NCBI RefSeq assembly: GCF_000023025.1
Contig: NC_012997.1
Coordinates: 2,911,125-2,975,124 of the forward strand
Direction: 5' to 3'
From: Teredinibacter turnerae T7901
GTDB taxonomy: Bacteria > Pseudomonadota > Gammaproteobacteria > Pseudomonadales > Cellvibrionaceae
DNA length: 64,000 bases
This document shows, piece by piece, positions 1-9,041 of the stretch. The translations under genes were made by a program, and so were the position numbers. How positions within the stretch are numbered: the first letter of the stretch is position 1; the number at the start of each line of letters is the position of its first letter. The notes under the pieces are model-generated. The model was not told the DNA's origin and did no database searches. It worked only from the letters and a program-made list of their open reading frames with translations.

Positions 1-1
1 A

Positions 2-241
2 CTTGATTTCAAACGTCTGAGCGACAAATGGGAAGACAAATTTAAAACAGAAACCAAAAAGGCGAGCGATAAGGTCGAGGAACGCTACAAGGAGTCGCGC
101 GAAGACGCAAAAGACAAAGTCGACGAGCGTGCAAAAGACTTGCTGGAAAATCTGGTAGGAGAAGAGAAGTCGAAAGAATTGGGCGATAAGCTTGAAGACG
201 GTTTTAAAAACTTATTAAAACGTAAAAAAAGTGAGAAATAA
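2..241 (+). CDS. C-terminal end of a truncated hypothetical protein
   Basis: An open frame enters from the left edge and stops with TAA at 239-241, giving 79 visible residues. The segment is very rich in Lys, Glu and Asp with few hydrophobic residues, and reads as a charged amphipathic helix or coiled coil (repeats of the type DKVEERYKES and DKVDERAKDLL). Tails of this kind occur at the C-terminus of AsmA-like envelope proteins, but nothing visible proves that family. The gene start lies outside the window. It is followed by 121 bp before the glutathione peroxidase gene on the same strand. Confidence 0.6.
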   Translation, partial: LDFKRLSDKWEDKFKTETKKASDKVEERYKESREDAKDKVDERAKDLLENLVGEEKSKELGDKLEDGFKNLLKRKKSEK

Positions 242-362
242 ACGATACCTCAACGTAAACCCTTTAGCATTATGACCGAACAATTGAACAATGCCATTTA
301 CGTCAAGATACAGTTAGTTTTTACCGACATTGCGGCACAAAACCCATAGAGGAGCCCCCAAA

Positions 363-911
363 ATGAAACTCACCACCATTGCCGGACTGGCGTTTGTTGT
401 CGCCAGCCTAAGCAACACCGCGTCAGCAGTAGAATCCTGCCCTGCTTTTCTCAATCAGGACATGAAGCGCCTGCACAGTAGCGAAACCGTGAACCTGTGC
501 TCGCTATACAAAGAGAAACCCTTGTTGTTGGTGAATACCGCCAGCCATTGCGGCTATACCAAGCAATTCAAAGGGCTGGAAGCGCTTTACAAAAAATATA
601 AAGACGATGGCTTTGAAATCGTCGGTTTCGCCTCCGATGACTTTAAGCAAGCCGCGAAAAGTGAGGAAGAAGCAGCGACGGTCTGTTACAAAAATTACGG
701 CGTTACCTTCACCATGCTCGCGCCCACACATGTGCGCGGAAAAGATGCCAACCCAGTGTTTGCACACCTGAATTCAGAGACGGAAAAGCCTGGCTGGAAC
801 TTTAACAAGTATCTGGTTTCCGCCGATGGGAAAACCGTTAAACACTACGGTAGCAGTACCAAGCCAATGGATTCAGCGCTAGAAAAAGACCTGAAGAAAA
901 TGCTGAAGTGA
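363..911 (+). CDS. Secreted glutathione peroxidase family protein
   Basis: A 182-residue thiol peroxidase of the GPx family, expected to reduce hydroperoxides with thioredoxin or glutathione. The ATG at 363 is preferred over one 33 bp upstream because GAGGAG lies just before it and it begins directly with a signal peptide (about residues 1-22, ending ASA). The peroxidatic cysteine is Cys63 in NTASHCGYTKQ, the likely resolving cysteine is Cys108 before NYGVTF, and the catalytic Trp is in the WNFNKYLV motif. The usual FPCNQF motif is changed to FASDDF. Export suggests a periplasmic role, unlike cytoplasmic BtuE. It converges on the suf operon. Confidence 0.88.
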   Translation: MKLTTIAGLAFVVASLSNTASAVESCPAFLNQDMKRLHSSETVNLCSLYKEKPLLLVNTASHCGYTKQFKGLEALYKKYKDDGFEIVGFASDDFKQAAKSEEEAATVCYKNYGVTFTMLAPTHVRGKDANPVFAHLNSETEKPGWNFNKYLVSADGKTVKHYGSSTKPMDSALEKDLKKMLK

Positions 912-921
912 GAATCGGACG

Positions 922-940
922 GTGCCGCCTAAGGCGGCAC
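922..940. terminator. Hairpin between convergent gpx and sufE
   Basis: A perfect 8-bp GC-rich stem (GTGCCGCC / GGCGGCAC) with a 3-nt TAA loop lies 11 bp after the peroxidase stop and about 80 bp beyond the end of sufE. It could end transcription from both sides. There is no clear T-run on either side, so intrinsic termination is uncertain. Confidence 0.45.
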
Positions 941-1021
941 TTGACGTGTAGTTTCAAAGGGGGCAGCCAATGATCTCCCCAAACAACACGGCTGAAATAT
1001 TTTCGTGTAGTGCAAAGCGCG

Positions 1022-1450
1022 TTACGCAGCAAGCGCGCGAATTTTTTCTACCATCGCCCGCAGCCCATTGCCCCGTGTCGGGCTCAAATGCCGCATCAGA
1101 CCCAATTGATCGAAATACTGTTCAATATCGAACGCCGCAATATCATCTGGGGTTTTGCCATTGTAGGCAGCCAAAATAACGCCAAGCAAACCCTTCACAA
1201 TAAATGCGTCGCTATCAACTTCAAACCAGAAACGATTATCAACTTGAATGTGCTCAATCCAAACCTGGCTCTGACACCCTTTCACCAAATTTGCCTCTGA
1301 CCGCTTGCTCTCATCCATTGCAGGCAACTCTTTGCCCAGGTCGATAATATATTTATAGCGATCTTCCCAGCCATCAAAAAAACTGAGCGTATCGATAATA
1401 TCATCGCTAGAGATGGTGTTGCCAAACGGGTTCTCTGCCGCACTACTCAT
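1022..1450 (-). CDS. sufE: SufE-type sulfur acceptor
   Basis: A 142-residue SufE-family protein that takes persulfide sulfur from SufS and hands it to the SufBCD scaffold in iron-sulfur cluster assembly. The acceptor cysteine is Cys59 in LVKGCQSQVW, and the DGWEDRYKYIIDLGKELP block is typical of the family. An ATG at 1468 would add six residues; the ATG at 1450 is preferred because GGATGAG precedes it by about 9 nt. It is the last gene of the iscR-suf operon, 27 bp after sufT. Confidence 0.9.
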   Translation of the reverse strand: MSSAAENPFGNTISSDDIIDTLSFFDGWEDRYKYIIDLGKELPAMDESKRSEANLVKGCQSQVWIEHIQVDNRFWFEVDSDAFIVKGLLGVILAAYNGKTPDDIAAFDIEQYFDQLGLMRHLSPTRGNGLRAMVEKIRALAA

Positions 1451-1477
1451 GAATACAAACTCATCCAAATCGCTTTA

Positions 1478-2014
1478 TTAGAAAAACAGGCCCGTTTCCA
1501 GCTGCGCCTCTTCAGACATCATCTCGCGCTGCCATGGGGGATCAAACACCAGATTGACTTTTACTTGCTCGACATTCGGCACCATGGCAACCCGATATTC
1601 AACATCCCCTACCAACACCGGCCCCATTCCGCAGGCTGGTGCGGTGAGCGTCATGTCGATATCAACCCGCTTCGCATCCTGGTCTATATCCACGCGATAA
1701 ATTAAACCGAGACTGCGCAGGTTAACCGGAATTTCCGGGTCGTACACTGTTTCCAGCGCCTGCCACACCTGGTCAGCCACAATAGCCTCGGATGGCGGTG
1801 CGGCAAAAGTCAGCTCGAATTTCTCCAGCCCAAGCGCGTCGGCATCGGTGCCATCTACTCGCAGCATATTGCCCTGGTATACCACCGTATAATTGCCGCC
1901 AAGCGCTTGAGTAATGGTTATAAACTGGTGGGCGGGGATCATGACTTTTTCGCCCACCGGCACCAATCTTGCGGGACACTCCCGCAATGTGGTTACCATG
2001 CGTTGTTCAGACAT
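1478..2014 (-). CDS. sufT: SufT, DUF59/MIP18-family Fe-S assembly factor
   Basis: A 178-residue protein with an N-terminal extension (about residues 1-75) and a C-terminal DUF59/PaaD-like domain marked by VYDPEIPVNLRSLGLIY and the cysteine motif TAPACGMGP. Proteins of this architecture inside suf operons are called SufT and assist maturation or delivery of Fe-S clusters. It lies 44 bp after sufA and 27 bp before sufE on the same strand, so co-transcription is likely. The N-terminal part contains the GGNYTVVYQGNMLRVDG segment seen in the SufT subgroup rather than in plain PaaD. Confidence 0.88.
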   Translation of the reverse strand: MSEQRMVTTLRECPARLVPVGEKVMIPAHQFITITQALGGNYTVVYQGNMLRVDGTDADALGLEKFELTFAAPPSEAIVADQVWQALETVYDPEIPVNLRSLGLIYRVDIDQDAKRVDIDMTLTAPACGMGPVLVGDVEYRVAMVPNVEQVKVNLVFDPPWQREMMSEEAQLETGLFF

Positions 2015-2058
2015 AGAAACGTATTTCCAAAATATCGCGCGCTAACAGCACAGGACTA

Positions 2059-2409
2059 TTAAACGCTAAAACTTTCACCGCAACCGCAGGCATCTTTGAC
2101 ATTGGGGTTATTCAATACCAGGTTGCGATTGAGCCCTTCTTTAACATAATCAATCTGTGTACCCTGAATCCCGCTCAGGTGAGAGCCATCGATAAAAAGC
2201 GACACACCGTTCGACAATTGCACGCGCAAATCGCTGCCATCGCCTTCGTTAACTTCATCGATCACATACTTGAATCCGGTGCAGCCAGCCTCTTTCAGGC
2301 TTATGCGAATACCGGTTTTGCCACTCTTTTGCAGCCGCATATGAAAATGTTCTGCGGCGGCGGGTGTCACGGATACAGTGTCGGCAATACTGAATGTTTC
2401 GACTGTCAT
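2059..2409 (-). CDS. sufA: A-type Fe-S carrier (SufA/IscA family)
   Basis: A 116-residue HesB/IscA-family protein that receives nascent Fe-S clusters and transfers them to apoproteins. The three ligand cysteines are visible: Cys43 in KEAGCTGF, and Cys108 and Cys110 in the DACGCGESF tail. The start is placed at ATG 2409 because GGAGG sits 5 nt upstream; a TTG at 2421 in the same frame would swallow that ribosome-binding site. It begins 13 bp after the sufS stop. Its place beside sufS argues for the name SufA, although sequence alone does not separate SufA from IscA or ErpA. Confidence 0.92.
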   Translation of the reverse strand: MTVETFSIADTVSVTPAAAEHFHMRLQKSGKTGIRISLKEAGCTGFKYVIDEVNEGDGSDLRVQLSNGVSLFIDGSHLSGIQGTQIDYVKEGLNRNLVLNNPNVKDACGCGESFSV

Positions 2410-2421
2410 CGCTGCCTCCAA

Positions 2422-3675
2422 TTAAAGAAACTGTTTTACTTTTTCCAAAGCTTCAAACAAGCGATCTATTTCTGCTCTGGTGTTGTAAATAGAAAAAGAC
2501 GCACGTACGGTACCCGGCACCTGTAGACGCGCCATCAGAGGCTGCGCACAGTGGTGGCCGGTGCGAACTGCAACACCTTGCTGATCCAGCAACATACCCA
2601 CGTCTGACGGGTGCGAACCATCAAGTAAAAAACTGAAAACGCCGACACGTTGTTGTGCCTCGCCAACAGCAACCAAGCCCTCACAATCCGCCGCACGCGC
2701 GATACAATAATTCAGCAAATCTTCTTCGTGCGCGGCTAACTCTGCACGATTGAACGTGGAGATATAGTCAATCGCTGCACCTAAGCCAATAGCGCCTGCA
2801 ATATCCGGTGTGCCCGCCTCAAACTTGTACGGAAGCCGATTAAAGGTGGTGCCCGCAAAACTACAGGTTTCAATCATTTCACCACCGCCGTGAAACGGTG
2901 CCATAGTGTCGAGCAGCGCTTTGCGGCCCCAAAGTACGCCAATGCCCGTTGGCCCAAAAAGTTTATGCCCGGAAAATGCATAAAAATCTGCACCTAACTT
3001 AGACACATCAATTTCAAAGTGCGCAACTGCCTGGGCGCCGTCCACGTAGGTAAGTGCACCCACGGCTTTAGCGAGTTCTATCATCTCCGCAACGGGATTT
3101 ACCGTACCCAGCGCATTAGACACATGGCCCAGCGCGACCAACTTGACCGCAGGGGAAAGCATTTGGCGGTAAGCCTCAAGATCAATTTCCCCAAGATCAG
3201 TAATAGGTAACGGCAATACTTTTGCGCCGGTTTCTTCTGCAACCAACTGCCAGGGAACAATGTTCGAGTGGTGCTCCAAATTGGAGACCAAAATAACATC
3301 GCCAGCCTGAATGTTGTAGCGCGCCCAACTGTGGGCAACCAGGTTTGCCGCTTCTGTGGTACCGCGAGTCCAGATAATTTCTTCGAGAGCCGCGCCACCT
3401 AAAAACGCCGCGACTTTTGCTCGCGCACCTTCAAACAGTGCTGTCGCCCTATCGCTTAAGCTATGCGCACCGCGATGCACGTTGGCGTTAGTGGTGCGAT
3501 AATAATCGCTGATAGCGTTGATGACAGAATCCGGCTTTTGCGTGGTGGCCGCGTTGTCCAGGTAAACCAGAGGCTGGCCATTCACGGTTTGATGCAGGAT
3601 TGGGAAATCGGCACGCACCTGATCCACATCGAATACGCGCGAATTCAACTCTCCATTTACTGCCGCTATAGTCAT
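2422..3675 (-). CDS. sufS: Group II cysteine desulfurase SufS
   Basis: A 417-residue PLP enzyme that converts cysteine to alanine and a protein persulfide, working with SufE. It shows the PLP-lysine motif SGHKLFGPTG and the catalytic cysteine in RTGHHCAQPLM, which is the group II (SufS/CsdA) signature rather than the IscS loop. The start overlaps the sufD stop by 4 bp (ATGA), indicating translational coupling. It is the second cysteine desulfurase of this operon, the first being IscS-type. Length is normal for the family. Confidence 0.95.
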   Translation of the reverse strand: MTIAAVNGELNSRVFDVDQVRADFPILHQTVNGQPLVYLDNAATTQKPDSVINAISDYYRTTNANVHRGAHSLSDRATALFEGARAKVAAFLGGAALEEIIWTRGTTEAANLVAHSWARYNIQAGDVILVSNLEHHSNIVPWQLVAEETGAKVLPLPITDLGEIDLEAYRQMLSPAVKLVALGHVSNALGTVNPVAEMIELAKAVGALTYVDGAQAVAHFEIDVSKLGADFYAFSGHKLFGPTGIGVLWGRKALLDTMAPFHGGGEMIETCSFAGTTFNRLPYKFEAGTPDIAGAIGLGAAIDYISTFNRAELAAHEEDLLNYCIARAADCEGLVAVGEAQQRVGVFSFLLDGSHPSDVGMLLDQQGVAVRTGHHCAQPLMARLQVPGTVRASFSIYNTRAEIDRLFEALEKVKQFL

Positions 3676-4994
3676 GCAATGTGCCTCATCAGGCGCTCAT
3701 CCCGCGCGAACATTCTCGCCATGATCGGTCGTAAATAATCCGCCACAGGGGCCAGTCGAATATCGTTTATCAGTTCATTGATAAAACCAAAACTCAACAT
3801 CACCCGCGCCTCCTCGGCCGACACGCCACGGGTTTGCATATAGTGCAAGGCGGTAGAATCGAGCTGCGCGACAGTCGCGCCGTGGGCGCACTGAACATCG
3901 TCAGCATAAATTTCCAGCTCAGGCTTGGTGTCCACTTCCGCTTTATTGCTGGTCAGCAAGTTTTTGTTGCTGAGCTGCGCGTAAGTTTTTTGTGCATCGG
4001 GGTGAATGTGAATACGACCGTTAAATACCGCTTTGGATTCGTCAGCCACTATACCGCGAAATATTTCGTTGCTGGTGCAATGTGGAACCGCATGTTCAAT
4101 ACACGTATGAAAATCCACCAGCTGCTTGTTGCGCGGCAGGTAAACGCCCTGCATGTCACAGTGAGCGCCCTCACCACGATGATTAACAACTAAATCCAGA
4201 CGCTTGAGCACACTGCCCAGCGCAATATAGAAACTGTTAAACGTGGCGCATCGCCCTAAATTTGCGTGAACTCCACCAATATGCGGCACAGTCTCGGCTT
4301 CGAGATTTAGCCGGTAGTAGTCGAATTTTGCATTGTCCCCAACAAGGAACTCGTTGAGGCTATTAACAAAAACGTTCGCCACGCCGTCACCACCAGCAAA
4401 CTGCTCTATTAAAGTGGCCTGGCTGCTCTCACCCATGTCTACTAGCACGCGGAGCACGGCTGACTGCTGTTGTTCGCTTTCGCTGTGCAAATGTAAAATC
4501 TGTATCGGTGTCAACAGCAGCGTATTCGCCCGAACTTTCAGGTATACGCCCTCGTTGACCTGCGCACTGTTCGCCACCGCAAAAAAATGTTTTTCGCCAA
4601 CGACCGCAGAATTCAACGCGCACGAGATAGACGCTTGTTGTTCAGCTGTCGCCAGGGAAAAAGGCGTAAGCTCCACACCATCGGGTAACCCCTCTAGCTC
4701 GCTGGATAAATCCGCGCAATAAACGCCATTCACAAACACCAGCTTCAACGCATCCAAACCTTCAATTTGATGCGCGGAATCCCACACTGCGGCATCCGGG
4801 CTTGCCTGATTGGATTGCTCCAGGAAGCGACCGTCGTCCAGCACCCGCAAGCTCGTGTACTTCCAGGCTTCGGTCTTGCGTCCAGGTTGCGTAAAACCCA
4901 GCACATTATTGCGCCCCTGCTGGTTAACTGCCGCCAACCAATCCAGGCTGCCTACTTGCTGCGCCGTTGAGAGCTGTTGAATCAGGTTCGCCAT
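3672..4994 (-). CDS. sufD: SufD subunit of the SufBCD scaffold
   Basis: A 440-residue SufD, paralogue of SufB, forming the SufBC2D complex on which Fe-S clusters are built. The C-terminal beta-helix core is recognisable in the segments NHRGEGAHCDMQGVYL, FNGRIHIHPDAQKTYAQLSN and DVQCAHGATVAQLD. The variable N-terminal helical region (about 1-110) is typical. Its ATG overlaps the sufC stop by 1 bp and its stop overlaps sufS by 4 bp, so sufC-sufD-sufS form a coupled block. Confidence 0.95.
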   Translation of the reverse strand: MANLIQQLSTAQQVGSLDWLAAVNQQGRNNVLGFTQPGRKTEAWKYTSLRVLDDGRFLEQSNQASPDAAVWDSAHQIEGLDALKLVFVNGVYCADLSSELEGLPDGVELTPFSLATAEQQASISCALNSAVVGEKHFFAVANSAQVNEGVYLKVRANTLLLTPIQILHLHSESEQQQSAVLRVLVDMGESSQATLIEQFAGGDGVANVFVNSLNEFLVGDNAKFDYYRLNLEAETVPHIGGVHANLGRCATFNSFYIALGSVLKRLDLVVNHRGEGAHCDMQGVYLPRNKQLVDFHTCIEHAVPHCTSNEIFRGIVADESKAVFNGRIHIHPDAQKTYAQLSNKNLLTSNKAEVDTKPELEIYADDVQCAHGATVAQLDSTALHYMQTRGVSAEEARVMLSFGFINELINDIRLAPVADYLRPIMARMFARDERLMRHIA

Positions 4995-5764
4995 TACACT
5001 GCCCCGCTTAATGACGGGTCGAGCCAGCCGTACCCTTTTTCCTCCAGCTCAAGCGCAAGGGATTTATCACCGGATTTAATAATCTTACCCTTGGCCAGAA
5101 CATGAACAAAATCCGGCTCGATATAATTGAGTAGCCGCTGATAGTGGGTTACCACAATAAACGAGCGGTCTGCACTGCGCAGCGCGTTCACACCATCGGC
5201 GACCACTTGCAGCGCATCGATGTCGAGGCCTGAGTCAGTTTCATCCAAAATACATAACTTTGGCTGCAGCAACATCATTTGCATAATTTCGTTGCGTTTT
5301 TTCTCGCCACCGGAAAAGCCTTCGTTGACGCCCCGCTTTAAAAAGTTCTGGTCGAGGTTTACCGCTTTACAGTACTCGCGAGCCATTTTCATAAAACTCA
5401 CGGAATCCAACGCCGGTTCACCACGATGCTCGCGCACCGCATCTACCGCGGCCTTCATAAACTCCATATTGCTCACACCGGGAATTTCCACCGGGTATTG
5501 AAAAGCGAGGAAAAGCCCCTCTCGCGCGCGCTCTTCGGTATCCAGCGCCAATAAATCCTTACCCAGAAAGCCCACGGAACCTTCCGTAACTTCGTAGCCA
5601 TCGCGGCCAGAAAGCACATGCCCCGTGGTACTTTTACCGGAGCCATTTGGCCCCATGATCGCGTGAACTTCGCCGGGTTTAATTTCCAGGCTTAGCCCTT
5701 GCAGAATAGATTTATCTTCGACAGACGCGTGTAGATTTTTAATTGACAGCATATTTTCGCTCAT
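4994..5764 (-). CDS. sufC: SufC ABC-type ATPase
   Basis: A 256-residue ABC ATPase that powers conformational change of the SufBCD scaffold. Walker A is GPNGSGKST, the signature is FSGGEKKR (the Glu-Lys-Lys form typical of SufC), Walker B with the catalytic acid is LCILDETDSGLD, and the H-loop is VVTHYQR. It lies 15 bp after sufB and overlaps the sufD start by 1 bp. No membrane segment is present, as expected for this cytosolic member of the ABC family. Confidence 0.96.
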   Translation of the reverse strand: MSENMLSIKNLHASVEDKSILQGLSLEIKPGEVHAIMGPNGSGKSTTGHVLSGRDGYEVTEGSVGFLGKDLLALDTEERAREGLFLAFQYPVEIPGVSNMEFMKAAVDAVREHRGEPALDSVSFMKMAREYCKAVNLDQNFLKRGVNEGFSGGEKKRNEIMQMMLLQPKLCILDETDSGLDIDALQVVADGVNALRSADRSFIVVTHYQRLLNYIEPDFVHVLAKGKIIKSGDKSLALELEEKGYGWLDPSLSGAV

Positions 5765-5779
5765 TCTTCCAATATGGAA

Positions 5780-7219
5780 TCAACCAACAGAGCCTTCAAG
5801 GCTCACCTCGAGAAGCTTTCCAGCTTCTACCGCAAACTCCATCGGTAATTCTTTAAATACTTCTTTACAAAAACCGTTAACAATCATGGAAACAGCTTTC
5901 TCTTCGTCGATGCCGCGCTGCTTACACAGGTAAAGCTGATCATCACTGACTTTCGATGTGGTTGCTTCGTGCTCCACCACCGCCGACGGGTTTTTGCTCT
6001 CGATATACGGAAATGTATGTGCAGCACATTTATCGCCAATCAACAGCGAATCACACTGCGTGTAATTGCGCGCACCTGAAGCGCCCGGATTCATTCGCAC
6101 CAGCCCACGATAGGCGTTGGAACTTTTGCCAGCAGAAATCCCCTTCGAGATAATCGTTGAACGGGTATTTTTGCCGAGATGTATCATTTTGGTGCCGGTA
6201 TCGGCCTGCTGATAATTGTTGGTAAGCGCCACGGAATAAAATTCGCCAACACTGTTATCGCCTTTCAACACGCAGCTGGGGTATTTCCAGGTGACCGACG
6301 AACCGGTTTCAACTTGCGTCCAGGAAATACGTGAATTGGTGTGCGCCACGCCGCGCTTGGTCACAAAGTTATAAATACCACCGCGACCCTGCTCGTCACC
6401 CGGGTACCAGTTCTGTACAGTCGAGTACTTGATGTACGCGTTGTCCAGCGCCACCAGCTCTACAACCGCAGCGTGCAATTGATTTTCATCGCGCATGGGT
6501 GCAGTACAGCCTTCCAGGTAACTCACCTGACTGCCTTCGTCTGCGATGATCAACGTGCGCTCGAACTGGCCGGTTTTCGATTCGTTGATACGAAAATAAG
6601 TCGACAGCTCCATCGGGCAGCGCACCCCTTTCGGGATATACACAAAAGAACCATCACTAAATACCGCACAGTTTAGCGCTGCGTAGAAATTGTCTTTTTG
6701 CGGCACCACACTGCCAAGATATTTCTGTACCAGCTCCGGATATTCGTGCACCGCTTCCGAAATAGAACAGAAAATTACGCCCGCTTCTTTCAGGTTTTCC
6801 CGAAAGGTCGTGCCCACAGACACTGAGTCAAACACAGCATCAACAGCAACACCCGCCAGCGCGGCCTGCTCGTGCAGAGGAATGCCCAGTTTGTTGTATG
6901 TTTCGAGTAATTGCGGGTCGACTTCATCCAGACTTTTCGGCTTGTCGGCCATGCTTTTCGGCGCGGAAAAATAGGAAACTTCGTTAAAGTCGATTTTTGG
7001 GTAATGCACATGCGCCCATTCCGGCTCCTGCATATCGAGCCAGGCATGGTACGCCTTCAAACGCCAGTCGAGCATCCACTGGGGCTCGTTTTTTTTGCTG
7101 GAAATGAAGCGGATAACGTCTTCATCGAGACCGGGAGGCAATGTATCCGATTCAATATCGGTCACAAAACCTGCGGCATATTCTTTTTTAATCAGGTGAT
7201 CAATTTGTTCCTGAGACAT
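5780..7219 (-). CDS. sufB: SufB scaffold subunit
   Basis: A 479-residue SufB, the main scaffold of the SUF system. Conserved blocks are visible: [57 protein letters not shown], and the C-terminal [20 protein letters not shown] followed by LYLCKQRGI. These carry the cysteine and histidine positions used for sulfur transfer and cluster binding. It lies 42 bp downstream of the IscS-type desulfurase and 15 bp upstream of sufC. Length matches the family. Confidence 0.96.
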   Translation of the reverse strand: MSQEQIDHLIKKEYAAGFVTDIESDTLPPGLDEDVIRFISSKKNEPQWMLDWRLKAYHAWLDMQEPEWAHVHYPKIDFNEVSYFSAPKSMADKPKSLDEVDPQLLETYNKLGIPLHEQAALAGVAVDAVFDSVSVGTTFRENLKEAGVIFCSISEAVHEYPELVQKYLGSVVPQKDNFYAALNCAVFSDGSFVYIPKGVRCPMELSTYFRINESKTGQFERTLIIADEGSQVSYLEGCTAPMRDENQLHAAVVELVALDNAYIKYSTVQNWYPGDEQGRGGIYNFVTKRGVAHTNSRISWTQVETGSSVTWKYPSCVLKGDNSVGEFYSVALTNNYQQADTGTKMIHLGKNTRSTIISKGISAGKSSNAYRGLVRMNPGASGARNYTQCDSLLIGDKCAAHTFPYIESKNPSAVVEHEATTSKVSDDQLYLCKQRGIDEEKAVSMIVNGFCKEVFKELPMEFAVEAGKLLEVSLEGSVG

Positions 7220-7261
7220 AGTAAAACACCCTCACCGTTGATGCTGGTGAAAAATTCAGGC

Positions 7262-8437
7262 TTAAAAGGGATTAGAGGCAATGCTGGACTCGCCGCGCAA
7301 TTTGCTTACTGTGTCGCACACAGTCTGCGCAGCAAAATCAACATCATCTTCCGTGGTGTAGCGTCCGAAACTGAAGCGGATCGAACTGTGCGCAAGTGCG
7401 TCACTGACACCAATCACTTTCAAGACATAAGAAGGTTCAACACTAAACGAGGTACAGGCAGAACCGGTGGATACCGCCAGATCGCGTAGCGACATCAGCA
7501 GCGCCTCACCGTCAACGCCGGAAAAACTGACGTTGGCATTTCCGGCAACCCGGTGATCCATTGATCCGTTCACCTGCCAGCCAGAAAGCCCGCACAAACC
7601 GTTGAGGAAGCGATTACGCAACCAGAGAATCCGGGCATTTTCTTCGCCCAGGGATTCCCCGACGATTTTCGCTGCTGCGCCCATTCCGACAATCTGATGG
7701 GTTGGCAAGGTACCTGAACGCATTCCACGCTCGTGGCCACCGCCGTGAATCTGTGCAGCGAGTTTTAGCTGCGACTTGCGGCGCACATAGAGTGCACCAA
7801 TGCCTTTGGGGCCATAAAACTTGTGCGCAGAAAACGACATTAAATCAGCGCCGAGTTCGCCCACATCAATCTTTATTTTGCCAGCCGCCTGCGCTGCATC
7901 CACATGCAGTAAAACACCCTGCTCCCGGCAGATACGCGCAATGGCATCTATCTCGTTAACCACGCCGATCTCATTATTAACGAACATAACAGAAACCAGC
8001 CGCGTATTCGGTTGCAACGCGGATGCCACCATATCGGCGGTAACTCGGCCATCCCGCCCGGGCTGCAGGTAGGTAACCTTGTAACCCTGGCTTTCAAGAT
8101 GTTTAAAGCAATCCAGCACAGCCTTATGCTCGATCAACGAGGTAACAAAGTGCACGTCTGAAGGGCGTTCCAGTTCAGCCACGCCTTTGATCGCCAGGTT
8201 GTTGGATTCCGTGGCGCCACTGGTCCAGACGATTTCACGCGGGTCAGCCGCAACTAAATCAGCCAGCTCGCCGCGAGCAACTTCAACTGCCTCTTCTGCT
8301 TTCCAGCCGTACATATGTGAACGCGATGCTGGATTTGCAAAATTACCCGCCATCGTCAGACAACCCATCATCGCTTCGGCGACGCGGTCATCCACGGGTG
8401 TGGTCGCGGCATAGTCGAGATAAACTGGTTTACGCAT
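7262..8437 (-). CDS. iscS: IscS-type (group I) cysteine desulfurase
   Basis: A 391-residue PLP-dependent cysteine desulfurase of the NifS/IscS class. It begins with the classic [11 protein letters not shown], has the PLP lysine in [19 protein letters not shown], and the flexible catalytic-cysteine loop [17 protein letters not shown], which marks group I enzymes. The last residues differ from the usual IscS tail that contacts IscU, and no iscU follows; sufB comes next. It sits 24 bp after iscR, so it is the first enzyme of the IscR-controlled operon and likely a general sulfur donor. Confidence 0.93.
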   Translation of the reverse strand: MRKPVYLDYAATTPVDDRVAEAMMGCLTMAGNFANPASRSHMYGWKAEEAVEVARGELADLVAADPREIVWTSGATESNNLAIKGVAELERPSDVHFVTSLIEHKAVLDCFKHLESQGYKVTYLQPGRDGRVTADMVASALQPNTRLVSVMFVNNEIGVVNEIDAIARICREQGVLLHVDAAQAAGKIKIDVGELGADLMSFSAHKFYGPKGIGALYVRRKSQLKLAAQIHGGGHERGMRSGTLPTHQIVGMGAAAKIVGESLGEENARILWLRNRFLNGLCGLSGWQVNGSMDHRVAGNANVSFSGVDGEALLMSLRDLAVSTGSACTSFSVEPSYVLKVIGVSDALAHSSIRFSFGRYTTEDDVDFAAQTVCDTVSKLRGESSIASNPF

Positions 8438-8461
8438 ACTTTGTTAGTTTTAAGGCTCTGT

Positions 8462-8956
8462 CTAATTGGAAGCCGATATCATTCTGGGATCAGGCTCCAC
8501 GCTTGTCATATTGCCTGCCTGGCGCTCTTCCTGCCGCAATGCAGCCTGTTGCACGTCGTGCCGATCAACAAGGCTCTGCAGGCTGATACCGCTTAGGAAG
8601 GTGTGAATCTGGTCGCTCAGATCGCACCATAAATAGTGCGTCAAGCACACATCGCCCTGGTTGCAGTTACCTGCGCCCCCACAACTGGTGGCATCGATGG
8701 ACTCATTAACGGCATCGACGATCTGGGCAACGAACAGCTCAGACGCTTCGCGGCTGAGCTTGTAGCCGCCGCCGGGGCCACGAACGCTCGAAACCAGCGC
8801 GTTCTGGCGTAATTTGGCGAATAGCTGTTCCAAATACGAGAGTGATATACCCTGTCGCTTGGATATATCCGCGAGACTCACTGGACCACGCTGCGCGTGC
8901 AGTGCGAGATCTAACATGGCAGTGACCGCATAACGGCCTTTGGTAGTTAATCGCAT
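8462..8956 (-). CDS. iscR: Fe-S cluster regulator IscR (Rrf2 family)
   Basis: A 164-residue Rrf2-type winged-helix regulator. It opens with [20 protein letters not shown] and contains the cluster ligands Cys92, Cys98 and Cys104 followed by His107, matching the known [2Fe-2S] IscR ligand set. Holo-IscR represses type-1 promoters and is lost when clusters are scarce, so this gene is expected to sense cluster status and control its own operon. It is the first gene of the iscR-iscS-sufBCDSATE transcript. A matching type-1 operator overlaps its promoter. Confidence 0.95.
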   Translation of the reverse strand: MRLTTKGRYAVTAMLDLALHAQRGPVSLADISKRQGISLSYLEQLFAKLRQNALVSSVRGPGGGYKLSREASELFVAQIVDAVNESIDATSCGGAGNCNQGDVCLTHYLWCDLSDQIHTFLSGISLQSLVDRHDVQQAALRQEERQAGNMTSVEPDPRMISASN

Positions 8957-8987
8957 AATGGCTCACCCTTGTGATTATGGCTTGATC

Positions 8988-9020
8988 ATTATCGAATAAC
9001 CGAGTAATGCGGTCAACTAT
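8988..9020 (-). promoter_or_regulatory. iscR promoter with IscR type-1 operator
   Basis: On the minus strand a sigma70 promoter is visible: -35 TTGACC (complement of 9011-9016), a 17-bp spacer, and -10 GATAAT (complement of 8988-8993), 32 bp upstream of the iscR ATG. A 25-bp imperfect palindrome at 8996-9020 begins ATAGTTGACC and ends ACTCGGTTAT. It fits the published type-1 IscR consensus (ATASYYGACT...AGTCRRSTAT) and covers the -35 box and spacer, so bound IscR would block polymerase. This implies autorepression of the whole hybrid operon. Confidence 0.85.
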
Positions 9021-9041
9021 TTACCCCGGACGTTTAATAGT

